Positions 41,891 through 54,176 of a stretch of 64,000 nucleotides of DNA are shown here, piece after piece. How positions within the stretch are numbered: position 1 is the first letter of the stretch; the number at the start of each line of letters is the position of its first letter. The notes beneath the pieces were generated by a model. That model worked only from the letters and a program-made list of their open reading frames with translations, was not told the DNA's origin and did not search any database. Origin of the DNA: Chara braunii. Taxonomy: Eukaryota > Streptophyta > Charophyceae > Charales > Characeae. Where the stretch lies: the NCBI GenBank assembly GCA_003427395.1, contig BFEA01000188.1, positions 1,470,334 to 1,534,333 of the forward strand. Reading direction: 5' to 3'. The position numbers and the translations under genes were made by a program.

Positions 41891-42149
41891 GTGCAATACA
41901 AACAGTAATCACCGCCAAAAGGAATGACGACCCTGTCTTGTGGCTGGAAAGATGCACACACGATACCTTTCTCCGTCTTTTGGGCAAGACCTGTATGCAT
42001 CTGGGCACAATTCCGTCCAGAAATAGCTCAAAAAGTGCTCGTGTGAACATGCCCTCACATTCAACTACGGCCAGACCTGGACGTATGTGACTGCAATCAT
42101 GTCCACAGCTTTGTATAAACAGTCCTACAGTCAAGTCCCACCACCAGGT

Positions 42150-42293
42150 TTTTTTTTTTTTTTTTTTTTTTCCCTTGGAATCGGAGGATCCTGTGGCGGT
42201 AAGAGAATCATCAGGATCAAGGATTCTGGGTGGAAGACTCCAATGTATTGGTGGGGAGCTGCACCTGCTCGAAAACGGGTCCAGCGTGTTATA
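42150..42293 (-). mobile_element. Solo LINE-tail element
   Basis: On the minus strand GCTGGACCCGTTTTCGAGC (one mismatch in the stem) is followed by GCAGCTCCCCACCAATACAT, about 65 bases, and a 22-base A-run. The spacer between stem-loops and A tail identifies the longer subtype, as at 47642 and 56789. Confidence 0.7.
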
Positions 42294-42299
42294 ACAGTT

Positions 42300-43200
42300 C
42301 TCAAAAACGTTAAAGTAGGTACATCCATAGTAGCTAGAGTGTCTTTTAGGCCCTTATGCCCCCCCCTTTTCAGTCCCTCTCAGCCTATAGGCTGCCAGTG
42401 CTCCCCTGAAATTGCAAGGACTGAGCGGCGTTGGTCCCACAGTAACTGAATATTCTATCTTGTCCTTTCCCACTAAGTAGACCCACTTTTAAAACGAAGA
42501 CCACTTCGATAGGAAGGACTGTTTGGCATCTGCTGCCTGGTCTATTCTTTTTTTTGCTATTTTCTCCCTTTCTTTTTCTTTTTTCTTTTTGTCCAGGTTG
42601 TCGTAGAGGCCAGATTCCTACCGGGTCCAACCTCCCCCGGCAGCAGTCCGCTTCAGCCTGGCCGGAATAGTATCAAGCTTTCCAGTTCTGAGCACTCCTC
42701 CCACGGCAACCACAGTGGGTTGGAATCTGCCTGGTCTATTCTTTTTCTATGTTTAACCCAATCAGCCATAATATCCGTCCTAATAGCTTGTTTAAACCAC
42801 CAGTACTTGGCCCAGCTATCGGCCGTGGAAAAAAATAGAGTAGAAACGTTTCTAGTCGGATGAATTTGAATTTGGGCACTCCTGTAGTGGTCTGTACGTA
42901 CTTTCCTAAAATCGTGGCTTGTTAACGGGCACAGCTTTAGGAAGTACGGGTGGTTTAAAAAGTGAAAAGAGTGCCTTACGGCAGGATTTCTTCTGCAAAA
43001 ATAATAACATATTCTATCCCTTCTAGATATCCACAGTAACCAGAATGATCTCGTTCTAAAAAATAACGCTATCTTGGCTCAGCTCGTGTTTAAACCACCA
43101 GTACATGGGCACCTGCGCCGCGGGTCTGACACCTCAAATTCTCGAGGCGTGAAACGAAAACGGGGCCGGCCAATCGAATTTATCAACGGAGGGCCCAGCG
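42300..43200. other. No gene; short direct repeat
   Basis: GTTTAAACCACCAGTAC is present at 42790 and 43088, 298 bases apart. The flanks do not match. No coding motif is recognised. Confidence 0.4.
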
Positions 43201-43201
43201 T

Positions 43202-43658
43202 TTGACGTTTCTGCCTCATTTTCTTGTGACGACAAGTTTCGGACTGCAAGGCTGGAGCCGTAGTACTTGTGGTTTAACAACCTGTATATACTTCAACCTG
43301 ATGGCCAGCCTGTCCCACTCTTGGGACCTGGTGGGTGCCTTTGGACACTCGTCGATGTCAAGAGGTGTAGCGACCCTCTCACAATTATGGATGAGAATAC
43401 CAGTACATGGAAGTCAACGCGGCCACTGCAGAACTTGCTACATGGACTGCGGAACTGGGGACAGAATCTATGTAGTATATTGCAGGCACTACCTGCCGAT
43501 TTGGTCTACATGGTGCAGCACCAATGTTACCTTCCAGGTGCTTGGTTCAAAGTCAAATCTGTGGCCCGCCCGGACAGACTGTGGAGGATGGAGCAACAGC
43601 TGTCCCCTACCCACTGGGAAACGACATGCGGGAAAGCCGGTGACTGCTACGGAGGGCT

Positions 43659-43689
<31 letters not shown>

Positions 43690-43747
43690 CACCACCACCC
43701 CTGCCAGTGCTAGTGCTGCTGATACTGTGACAAACTATCTTCTGTAA
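43202..43747 (+). CDS. Unidentified open frames
   Basis: Two overlapping plus-strand frames of 181 (43202-43747) and 148 codons (43267-43713) are open here. The second has a more protein-like composition, with PVPLLGPGGCLWTLVDVKRC and MVQHQCYLPGAWFKV, but no domain is recognised. Both run into a T-run near 43660 that would encode Phe, so the C-terminal end is not genuine. This could be a fragment of a decayed element or a chance frame. Confidence 0.25.
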
Positions 43748-44729
43748 ACGCGCGACTTCCTGCGCGAGGCTGTTGAGGGGAAACAGGAGGGCCTTGATGG
43801 GTGACGGGGCGCAAACAGGATCGGTGGGGCAAGTTGCCTGGATGCCCTCACTTCTTTTTCGTTTTCGTTGGAGTTCGTCGGGCCGGTGCTGGGAAAGTGA
43901 CCGCGCCCTAGCAAGCGCAAGAAATGACGGTTGCCATAGCTTCTTTCTTGTTCTGCTATGCGCACTAGGAATTTTGGCGCGATTAGTGTGCGAGAGTTTT
44001 CGATTTTGAAATTCGAACTAATGTCGAGCCCCTGCAAGCTCTCGGAATTGTTTTTGGAATTTTCTCTTGCAATTAGAATTTAGACTAGGAATTTAGGCAC
44101 CTTGTAATTTGGCGGCACGACGCTTCTTGCTCGCACGCATCGTGCCCCGACAGGGTATGGGCTCTGATTCCGTCCGTGCTTTAATCCTGTGTGTAACTGG
44201 TAGTTTTTGGCGGGCGCAATCACAACTGTAATCTTCTTGTTCTTGATAGCTTTCGTATTTTTTTTCTTTCCCGTCTTGTCTTCGCATACACGCTCTTCCT
44301 CTGTTCTAAGTGGTTCCCACGGTTGCATGCCCGGATCGATGCGCGGAGAGCGGCGTCGTCCCCTGCGCCGCGGCCTGAACATGCAGACATAGGCACTCCC
44401 TCTTTTCTCTTTCTCATCACTTGGTGCTAATCCTGTATCCCTCGCGCAAGCATGCACGCTATAAATTTTGCAAGCGCGATTAGTTCCCTCTCTAAGAACC
44501 TTGAGGTTAGCGCGATCAGTGAGGGTCGGCTCACGAGCAAGTTTTGGAAGGTGAGTAAGCATGAGAGTTGGGCGATCCGACGAGCTGGTGCTGAGTGCGC
44601 GGGGTTGACGCATGGTCGCGACGGACTGCGGCGCGTGGGCGAACCTGGGTTGCACACTCAGGCCAAGCGGGGTGACGATTCTGTGTGGCTGGGGAGATGC
44701 GGGGCGACGAACAGTCACAGACTGCCCGC

Positions 44730-44775
44730 ATTGAGAGAAGAAAGAGAGAGAGTGAGAGAGAGAGCGAGACGGGGA
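44730..44775. repeat. GA microsatellite
   Basis: AGAGAGAGAG with single interruptions at 44742-44770. The surrounding 43750-45300 holds no recognisable gene. Confidence 0.8.
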
Positions 44776-45309
44776 TATGGTGGAACAGTGTCTTCTTCTC
44801 CCTACCTTCTATGTAAAGTTTTGATTCCAACGTTGGTCGATGTTGTTGCCACACTTTCAGATTTCTTGTGTAAATCATCTCGGACTATCTGCTTTGGGTG
44901 TATGTATGCATAGGGATGAATGAACGCGCGCCTCTTTTTCCTTTTTGTTGCCTCCAATCTCCAATCTTCTGTCCAACCACTTGTTTTGAGTCAGGGTGCA
45001 CTGGTTTTTGGATGCCCAAAACTAACTCTGCCCTCTTTTTGGTGTGAGCATGAATGTACTGATTGGTTCCGTCTGAGATTTGGATAACAGTTGCATGGAA
45101 GGTCTGCAAGCGTATAGGACAAACCAACACGCAAGTAAATCATCGGTAACCCACTCACACGCGGTCTTTGATCCGATCGACCGGCGCATGCACACGCATG
45201 CGTCAGGCAGCCGCTCACAGAGGTGACCTGCAGCTTATGCATGCGTGTGCAAGAGCCGACCCGATCCCACTGGTCGAAGATGCCTGCAACGAATTTCGCT
45301 AAATAGGAT

Positions 45310-46093
45310 ATGGCGATCGAAACTCCCTTTTGGATTACTGACCGTGAGAGCCTGAGAGATCCGGAATACCGAACGTATTGGGAAAGGGAACAAGTCAGAC
45401 GGCAACAAGCCAGACGGCAACGAAACTCACGGAATCCTGAGTACCCCTGCCGAACTGGAAACGAGCAACTGTGCAGAGGCGATTTCCAGTTGGCCATTAG
45501 TCGAGACTCGCGGATCCCGGATTATCCCGATAGCCGAAGCCAGCATTACCTTCTACCCCCAGGCTTCATGGCCATCACCACTAGTTTCCCTCCCTATTAC
45601 GTCGTCCTCCCGTATCACCAACTACTTGTCGTCCCCTGGGAGTCCATAACCCAGTTCTGGCCCTGACGGTCGTGCTCAGAGTGTCAGCAGCGCGACGGGC
45701 ACTGTCCGACGGGGATCACTCGACGAACCCGTCCCGAAACGGAACAACGTGAGCACAACTCATCCTCCTCCGCCTCGGAGACCTGCGTCGACCGACAGTG
45801 GTACGAGCATTCCCACTGGGACGCCCGCGGCGCCCCACCCGAACACCATACGCGGATCAGGCCGCGAGATCGTCCATCACCCCAACTCTGAGCTGAAAGA
45901 GACGCTTGCACGTCTATGCCTGGAACTTGACACAGGAGATTATAGTTCTGACCTGGAACTCTACCCCCACTTTCCCAAAATCCTTGGCACACCCCTTTTC
46001 GCACTTCCAGGCCCACCAACACTCCGAAAGCAGGAAGTCGCGCTGGGCATGAGGTTGGGCGTCACAATACAAGCAGTCACCACTAGCACCTAG
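45310..46093 (+). CDS. Unidentified open frames
   Basis: A 118-codon frame (45310-45666) starts MAIETPFWITDRESLRDPEY and is rich in Arg, Gln and Glu, with a helical EREQVRRQQARRQRN segment. A second frame (45749-46093, other phase) is Pro/Thr-rich at first and ends in a SELKETLARLCLELDTGDY segment that looks helical. A capsid-like or gag-like origin is conceivable from the composition, but there is no zinc knuckle or protease. A solo LINE tail lies directly after. Confidence 0.3.
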
Positions 46094-46097
46094 GGGG

Positions 46098-46156
46098 AGG
46101 CCCCATCTATTGGTGGGGAGCATCACCTGCTGGAAAGCGGGTCCAGCGTCCCATAT
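46098..46156 (-). mobile_element. Solo LINE-tail stem-loop
   Basis: On the minus strand ATGGGACGCTGGACCCGC with stem GCTGGA/TCCAGC, then GCTCCCCACCAATAGATGGG. A CCTCCCCCTAGGTGCTAGTG segment follows, as in the long subtype, but no A-run is reached. Confidence 0.65.
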
Positions 46157-47640
46157 ACAGAATTTCTGAGAAACATGATTATGGGGTCTGCCAGCATTGA
46201 TCGCCCTGTCTTCCAGGGGATTGACTGAGCAGATGTATCGAAAGTGTCAAGCTGTCCAGTAATGTACCCTTTGTCCTCCGTATCTCTTCACCCCCCAGAG
46301 GGGGGCGCCAGTTAAATCATGAAACATTGATACCACTTCGAAGATTGTTGTCATGGTTAGCAGGCTAATTCCCCAGGGGGCACCAGGTAGGGTTCCTCTT
46401 GCTGTAGTTCAAGACAGTTCAAGATAGATTGGGTCACCTCTGAAGAGAGTTTCAACCTCTCCGATAAGCTGTGGGCTTCTGATCTTCAGGGACTTGCTGG
46501 AGTCTGTGTTCTATAAGAAGAACTGTTACAATGATTGTATCCTGTGTACCACCCTTTAAGTTACCAGGTGGACACTATGGCTAAAGATCTAACATTGGAC
46601 CCTGATGATTGATTGGTACAGTAACTGGGTGAAGCCTCAACAGGAGGACCTTATTGTGCCTATATTTTAACATTCTGCTCACCTGGCCTACTCTTAGTTA
46701 TTGCCAGAATATGATACTGGGCCTCACGCAACGACTCCCGACATGCACAAACGACAGAAAAACATGGCGGTGGATCTTTCCATCTTCTAGCGGTGCACAT
46801 TTGGAAAGTAGTGGAGGGAGGCCCATTGGTTGGAATGTTGTTATAAAATGGCAGGCACAAGCGTATGCATCACATGTGAGAACGCTCGCCCGATTTGGCA
46901 GCTGTGGCGACAAGCTGCAGTGACTACAGAAAACTGGGGAGACATTTGGACAGATGAACTAATTTTGCTGGGGACCATTATTATTTGCCTCTCCAAGGCC
47001 CCGTTCATATGTCTTCAAGACGCTGCAAGCAACTGTGTTATGACATATTTGGAGGCAAAGGACCGAAGTGGTAGGAGAGGGAGATAATTCCTTAGTTAAG
47101 GTCATTTTGCACAGGGTCAAATGCAATCTCAGGCAAGTGATCTATCTCGAGTCTCGACTGGAGTAAGCGAATCAACAAATCGGCAGGACACCGGGCTGGA
47201 ATCCAATGGTTCAAGAAAACATGGGGGGCATGTCCTGTTCTTTTGACCATAGATGGCTGTACAGGTGATATCGCTTTTGGGCCCTTCTAACAGCAATCAC
47301 GAAGCAATGATGAAGAGTGACCGGCCTCGGAGGGAATGCAGCCTGGCAATATCTGACAAGTTTGGAAATATCTGCACCTCTGTGTTCTTCTTGTAGAAGG
47401 ATCCCTCTGCTTTCCAGTGCTCAATAGTTGGAAATTTCTTTGAAGTTGTGATGCTAAGCGGTGTCTCAGGGTAAGGACTTGAGGGTTTAAAACGGTATGA
47501 GGCTGGACTCAACCTCAACATCGCCTGCCGCACAGATGGCGAGCAGGGGAAGTGGCCAATGCTCTAAACATTATCTGGTACGGCTTGTCTACTACGCTAA
47601 AGAGGCACTCCCCTGTGTATAATTTCTGAAATTTGTAAAA
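46157..47640. other. No recognisable feature
   Basis: I see no coding motif, tandem repeat or matching copy in the window for this stretch. Open frames are short and unremarkable. Confidence 0.4.
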
Positions 47641-47641
47641 G

Positions 47642-47781
47642 GGGATGCTGGGCCCGTTTTCCAGCAGGTGCAGCTCCCTACCAATAGATGGAGTCTCCCT
47701 GGGAGTAGCTAGAGGTGTCTGCTCCTACCAGCATCTCAAGCAAACTCTGGGGGTCGTTTTGTGTGAAAAAAAAAAAAAAAA
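47642..47781 (+). mobile_element. Solo LINE-tail element, long subtype
   Basis: GGATGCTGGGCCCGTTTTCC opens it; GCTGGG pairs with TCCAGC through one G-T. After GCTCCCTACCAATAGATGG comes a segment CTAGAGGTGTCTGCTCCTAC also present at 56850 (CTAGGGGTGTCTGCTCTTAC), then a 16-base A tail. Confidence 0.75.
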
Positions 47782-48192
47782 CAGAGTCAGTCTACTAACA
47801 CCCCTCCTATCCGCATCCCGTCGATTCATTTTATCTACGGCGCTTGGCCTCCTAAATTTTACGAGAGGCTCAAAACATGTTCTCCAGTTGCCTGGGCCCA
47901 TGTACTGGTAGTTTAAGACAATCCCCTACGATAGGTTCCTTGCCCATATCCTCCAGCAGAGCTTGTCCCAAGCCAACCCTCCCCCCAAACGGGACCCCAT
48001 CCCACCTAAGGTCCTTGCCCCCCCAAAGCCGAAGGTAACCAACTCACATGAGCAGTTTTACCACAAACCATACCTGCATCCCCATTAGAGATCTAACTGT
48101 ATCAGGCACCCCCCTCCTAGGCCAGGACCCAACATACAACACCATGGACAATCCGTTGGGTGGTGTGCAGGTAGTGTCTGTAATAGCTTACC

Positions 48193-48660
48193 TTTTTTTT
48201 TTTTTTTTTTTGAAANAAGCTCCATCTATNGGTGNGGAGCACCTGCTGGAAACCGGGTCCAGCGTCCCATAGATACAACCATATCCTCACAAATTGGCAC
48301 CAACTGGGAACCGGGCCCAGCGTCCCATAACGAGTACGTTCCTAAAACTTCATCAGAAAATTTCACGAAAATGAGACAAGGAACTACTAGAAAAATCTAA
48401 TTGGCCTAAGGACGGAATTTTGGAAATTGAGATACCGGGGCCATTACCCGGCTTTGGCTCGGAGAAATTGGAGCTACTTCAGACATGTCTATGACAACTT
48501 CATGATTAAGCAAAATTCAGAAACGACTCAGAAAAACCTCCATCAATCCACTTTACCTCACTCTGGCAAGACTGACTACAGCGGAGCCACCATCTCTGCT
48601 GCTGCTATGCCATACTCCCATCCTACCAGCTAGCCACCTCACTGGTAGGATGCGTGATAA
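48193..48660 (-). mobile_element. LINE G, 3' UTR only
   Basis: Reverse-oriented counterpart of the LINE A 3' end. From the T-run at 48193 come AAGCTCCATCTAT, the stem-loop TCCAGC/GCTGGA, a second stem-loop about 58 bases on, and then words shared with LINE A down to CCTACCAGCTAGCC (48619). Three single N lie at 48216, 48230 and 48235. The coding part is absent. Confidence 0.75.
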
Positions 48661-48865
48661 CCCACCATCTTCTCCCACTCACCTTATTTTCTTTTTGAGG
48701 TACCTAAGAACTCGTACCGTCGTTCCAGAAGCATGAGAATAGGCCACAGAGGTCCTACGATTGTTCCAAAAACCTCGAAATCCCACACAAACCCTTCCAA
48801 CGTTTTCCGAAACTGTCGTACTCCCTGCCGATTTCTTCTAGGTCTCACACCTCCACTTTCTGTTG

Positions 48866-49560
48866 GGTTACAGGGCAACACGACTCACCCCAGCTCCGAC
48901 CAGCGTCGTCCCGGCAACAACCCTTGGTTGTCCCGTGGAAAGCCCACCCCAAGACATCCCCAGATCTCTCTACCACACCTCACGCTCCTGCATCGCAGGT
49001 TATAGGGCGACACCCCAGCACCGGTCAGCGTCGTTCTGGCATCGAACAACCGCAGATGACTGAGTATAACAACATTGAAGCCACCTAAGATGAGTTAGTA
49101 GGGATCCCAAAGTCCTAAAAAACATTCCTAGGACTACTAAGCACCCAACTCTTTTTGGGACATTAAAAAAACTTTAGAAAAATATAAGAGCGGGGGGGCA
49201 AGACTAAAACTGCCTAGTATCCTAGATTCCCCCTTCCAACAGATGGGGCGTCGGTCCAGGCTTTCAGTCCTCGTACCAGAACTCACTTGATCTCATACCC
49301 CTTTCTGCTAGGGTAACAGGGCACCACAACCCTCCTTAGTACCGATCAACCTAGCTCTGACGGACAGGAAGTGTCGTCCTCCCTCGACAATTCCCTTAGC
49401 GGCAAGCCCCTAAGCAGGTTACAGGGTCAATACCCCGGCACCAACTACGTCGGACGATCTGGTTATGCCTTCCACCCTTGGCGTAACTTCCCAGGGCTCA
49501 AGCTCCCCCTGGGTTACAGAGAAGAGGCTCCAGCACTGGCCTGTGTCGTCCTAGCATCGT
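48866..49560. repeat. Degenerate array of a GGTTACAGGGC motif
   Basis: Five related segments begin GGTTACAGGGC or a variant at about 48866, 48996, 49311, 49418 and 49512. Each continues for about 50 bases through CCCCAGCACCGRCCAGCGTC to a CGTCCTGGCATCG-type end. Spacing is uneven (130, 315, 107 and 94 bases), so units were lost or inserted into. Confidence 0.65.
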
Positions 49561-49918
49561 CCTTCTAACCTACTTACCCTAACAAACAACCCTTTCTGTT
49601 CAAAATCCCCTTGCTACCTTCCTTTCTTCAAATCTAGCTTCCCCCCCCCTTTTCGGCTCACTGTGTAGCCATCGAAGTCAGTCCTTCCCTCAAAAAACAA
49701 AATCCTAACACACTGCTATAAGCAGCCACCCCCTTGCCTTCTCTCCCCACCCGCTAGTACTGATCCGACCCTAAATCAGTCTGACTAAGAGACAACAATC
49801 CCCCAATACCGCCTCCCCCCTCCAAGAATAATACCTCCCACCTTGTGAAACCCTCACGGGGGAAGGCTCCTACCCTCAAGGAAGACCCCATAGAATACAC
49901 AGCAAGCCACAATTACAC

Positions 49919-50081
49919 TTTTTTTTTCTTTTTTTTTTTTTTTCTTTTTTTTTTTTNNNNNNNNNNNNNNNNNNNNNNNNNNNNNNNNNNNNNNNNNNNN
50001 NNNNNNNNNNNNNNNNNNNNNNNNNNNNNNNNNNNNNNNNNNNNNNNNNNNNNNNNNNNNNNNNNNNNNNNNNNNNNNNNN
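49919..50081. other. T-run and assembly gap
   Basis: A T-run with C interruptions (49919-49956) enters a gap of 125 N (49957-50081). Since LINE B lies on the minus strand directly after, the T-run is probably its poly(A) tail. Confidence 0.85.
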
Positions 50082-50365
50082 TTGAGGCCGGGGTCCTCAC
50101 AGTCTACCCGGAACAACCACACCAAACATACTGAGAACCGGGTTCAGCGTCCCTTCTAACAGAGATAAAATAGAGCTAAAACGCAACCTCTTCACCCCAC
50201 CAGGGGCGCTAGATCTCAACTCTAACATCAAGCTGTGAATCCTCTAATTTTTTTGCATCTATATTTGTCATAACATAACCATAAGTTAATCACAACCATA
50301 CCATGACCTTGGAACTAATGAGATGGAGGATGGGGGAAAGGGGTCTGGAAATTCTGCCATGCATC

Positions 50366-51834
50366 TTAACTTCTTAAGGGTATCCCTGGGTCAACCTTCA
50401 ACCAATCACCAAACTTCAGATAATAATTTTTGTCTAGTACCTCGTTTTCTCCCATCTCAGCTCCTTCCCATTTGACTGAACCCATTTTCCCTCCTTCAGG
50501 ACTACCAAGCCAGCATCGGAAAAATTCCTTGATATATTTTAGAATTTCAGTGTGTGAATTCAGGTGTTTAATTTTTTCCTTTGTAACTTCCCACTTATTT
50601 CTGATCACTGTTTGAATCTCTTGCTAGATTGTCTCAGTGAATTCTTGGCCATCCAATCCTACCCCTTCCATTTCATAGGTACACCTCTTCCATATGGTCC
50701 AAAGAACAACTCTCTTCCTTCAGTAAACATATTGAGAGTGAAGTCATCCATTGGGTTTGGATTCTATGTTTCTAGCAATATCGTTTTCCAGTCCCACGAC
50801 CATTGATATTGAGTACCAAGTTGTTGCCAAATTAGATCCCACCATCTCCAAAGCCAAACAGACCCTGAGCACTGCATAAAAATGTGTTCAATAGTTTCAG
50901 GTATGGTTTTTACCGGGAAGGTCATTTTACAGAACTTACACCAAGGCAGCGTCTTTCCTTTTTGTTCCAATGAGGTTCTGTCTATCAACTAGTCATTTGT
51001 TGGAAGACATCGCTGTTCAATTTGTCATTGTAGCGAAGCTACCTTGGTTGGCTTTGACTTAATAGTTCTGAACCATCTAACTGGTTTTAGTTCTTCATTA
51101 CTCAGATTAAGTTGATTCTTCCACCTAGTCATTATTTTGTCTTTTAAGTTTATACTAGGTCTTAACATTCTGTATGTGGATTTAACTGATAGAGTATGAA
51201 TTGCTCTCTTGTATTGACGATCATTACCTACCTGTGCCGTCCAGACCCAGTTGATAGGATCAAGGGCTAGGTGGGAGATAGGTGTGTTGGGCCTGAAAAC
51301 TATCCACAAATCCTTTTGTTTAAGTACTCTAATCTTGAAGATGTTTTGACTATTCACCCAAAGCACTTCCTCTGTTCGAATGACTGCATTGTCTTGGGTT
51401 ATCTTAAGTACCGAGAGAAGAATTTATTCATTTGAGTTGATTTGTATGACATTACTAATCAGGTGGAACTAATTAAAGAGGCCTACCCAATCTCCTTCCT
51501 CAATTTTAGGGTCTTTTCTGAGGATACGAATCCAGTCTAATTGGATTAGTTCAATAATTTTCTCTAAGGAGTTCTTCACCTGATGACAATGCTTAAGTCG
51601 TTCATGCAATTGGCAGAGCAAGATCCAGTCCTTAGCATCCTCCTTCCAAATATCCCTGATACGCAATACCCCCCTAATAACCCAGCCTTTCCACAACGCA
51701 TCCATGCAATGCAGCATATACCCTTGTGAATCCCTAATCCAACAATTATTAAAAAAGGGTTGTTGACATACTTCCTCCCACCTTGTTGGTGCCACCTTGT
51801 CTGGCAAAGGTAAGTTCCTCCATGTTTTTAGCAA
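50366..51834 (-). pseudogene. LINE B ORF2 C-terminal region
   Basis: Frames in order: 51834-51469 (NLPLPDKVAPTRWEEVCQQP to WVGLFN), 51366-51025 (ISHLALDPINWVW, then RWFRTIKSKPTKVASLQ), 50988-50764 (WCKFCKMTF...IEHIFMQCSGSVWLWRWWD, the CxxC...HxxxxxC zinc segment) and 50608-50366 (WEVTKEKIKHLNSH to YYLKFGDWLKVDPGIPLR). Breaks separate them. The order is identical to LINE A and LINE E. Confidence 0.8.
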
Positions 51835-52062
51835 AGTCGGTCAGAAGGGGTCTTTCTTTATATCAATCCTTGCTGCAGTGCGGTCTGTTTGTAATGAATT
51901 TTCATCCTCTCTTGAGCATTTTTAAGGGATAGATCATGACCTGTTGTCCAACCACAACAAAGGATCTACGGTTTCTGGTATTTCAGGTGCTAGCCTTCTG
52001 ATTTATTCCCATGCCAGGGAATTCCAAGGAGTTTGGGGATTGAAGATCAATCTTTTGATCCA

Positions 52063-53217
52063 TTAAATGAACAACGTCATTCCTTGTAAGGTATGATCAA
52101 TCAATCTCAATCCTCCTTTGATTTTTGGTTGAATCACCGATTGCCAAGCCACCCTGGTAATTACATTTTTACACTCATGATTACCTCTCCATAAAAAAAA
52201 CACTAATTGTCTTTGAAGAGCTTTGAGTGCAGTTTTATCCATCGCCCAAATATCTGATTTATACCATATAGAGGTCAGTGCTACATTATTAATAACCAGT
52301 ACTTGTCCCATAATAGATGTACGTTTATCCTTCCATAATTCAAGCTTCGTAAGAGTTTGTTGTGATATCCAATCACTATTTGTCGTCAGTTTCCCTTCGG
52401 CTGATAAGGAGACTCCTAGGAACCTTACTGGAGTATCCAATGGGAGCCATTTTACTCTTGGTTTTTCTGGAGGATGAACTCCTTGATGATTAATCCACCA
52501 ACCCAAACTTATATTACCCCAGTTAACTTTCATATTCGATAATCGACAAAATTTGTCCATCATTGCTTGAATCGTCTCTAGATTGCCATGTGAGACATCA
52601 ATCAAAAGAGAGAGATCATCTGCAAATAGTGAACAGATAGGGATCGCATCTTCTGGGATTGATGTTATCTGGATGCGCTTAATGTCTCGATTTTTTCTTA
52701 GGTTAGCAATCAGTGTCTCCATTATAATTACAAAGAGGAAGGGTGTTATAGGGTCTCCTTGTCTTACTGATCGGTGTAAAGTTATTGGTGGAGCCACATT
52801 ACCATTTACCATTACTCTTGTTGTGGCATTTTGGTGAAAAATTGTAATCCACCAACGAAAGCTTGGACCAAACTTTAATTTTTGCAGACATTTATTGAAG
52901 AAATATCAGTCTACATGGTCATAGGCTTTTTCAAAATCAATAAAGATAATAGCGGCATTATGCTTAGATTGGCGGGTTAACTTGAGAAGTTCGTTGACTA
53001 ACAGTATGTTGTCCTGAATATTTCTGTCATTTATAAACCCAGATTGTCCTGGATGTATTATATCACTTATCACTTTATTAAGTAGAATGGCTAGAGTTTT
53101 TGCTAACAACTTATAGACAACAGTAAGAAGGGTTATTGGTCTGTAATTATGAATATTAGTTTTTCCACCTTTCTTATATAACAAAGTTAGCACCCCTTGC
53201 CCGGCAAATTCTCCCAT
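52063..53217 (-). pseudogene. LINE B reverse transcriptase
   Basis: Blocks: LLYKKGGKTNIHNYRPITLL (53170), GQSGFINDRNIQDNILLV (53040), FIDFEKAYDHVD with the first catalytic Asp (52930), then TGA where the Trp codon of the usual YDHVDW would be, so the interruption is a single-base change. The frame resumes with SVRQGDPITPFLFVIIMETL (52775) and CSLFADDLSLLID (52630) with the two catalytic Asp residues, and runs 249 codons to 52063. All catalytic residues remain. Confidence 0.85.
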
Positions 53218-53274
53218 ATTGTATGATTTTCATACCTCATTGAAGAAGCACATAAGGTCCTCTGAAAGGAAGTT

Positions 53275-53850
53275 TCACCCTGCTTCCCATAATTCTTTTG
53301 GGAGACCATCAATACCTGAAGTTTTTTCTTCTTTCATTAACGTCAGTGCTGACAAAATTTCTTTCTTAGTTAGAGGCTCTTCCAACATTTGTTGTTGATC
53401 TGATGTTAGTTTTACTTCTAATGGGGCTAAGAAATCATCTATGTCTTTATCTCGTTGGTCGAGAGATGTATCATCGATACCTGAGGATAATAAGTCCTTA
53501 AAGAAGTCCCTGACTATTTTGGTGCATTCTGCTGTTGAGGTGACCATCGATTCATCCCTACTCCGTGGGTCTATTAGTGCTTTAGCCATCGCAAAGAAAC
53601 GTGCATCCATTGCACCTTCTATAATATACTTTTTAAGTTTTCCCTTGATCCTTGCCTCTTGCCAATGATATTCCATCTCAGTCAATAGTTGTGATTCTCG
53701 TTCTTGGATTTCATTTGTCGTGACTTCTAGAGGTTCCTTGTCCTCTGATTCAATTTCACGGTGTTGAAGTTGTTGAATCCGCTGTAGAATTCTTGTTTCT
53801 TTCGAATTCTTTTCTGCTGCTAGCATCTTGGAATATTCATTGCATTTACG
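53275..53850 (-). pseudogene. LINE B linker before RT
   Basis: A 183-codon frame, Glu- and Gln-rich, containing HWQEARIKGKLKKYIIEG, ARFFAMAKALIDPRSRD and the transition into the palm with LTLMKEEKTSGIDGLPKELW. The equivalent in LINE A is at 7156-7575. Confidence 0.75.
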
Positions 53851-54176
53851 ACCTAGGAAGGAAAAACCGTTGTTGAACCCTTTGATATCATCTTGAATTC
53901 TAACTTTTTGTTCTCTCCAAAAGGACCATACATCCTTTATATATTGAATGAAGTTATTAATTCTAAGGTGAGAAACATTGAGTTTGTAATGTCCGTTTTT
54001 TTTCGAAATAAAAAAATTGCTACAGTCATAGCATGGTCCAGACCAGGGAGGGGGCTGCGTGGGAAAATGTCAGTTACTTGCAATGCCACGTGTAGTTCAT
54101 CTAAGGTTAGTATGAGATCTATTCGTGATTTAGAGTTTTGTTTAGTTTAACATCGTTTAAAGCATGAGAACGTTCT

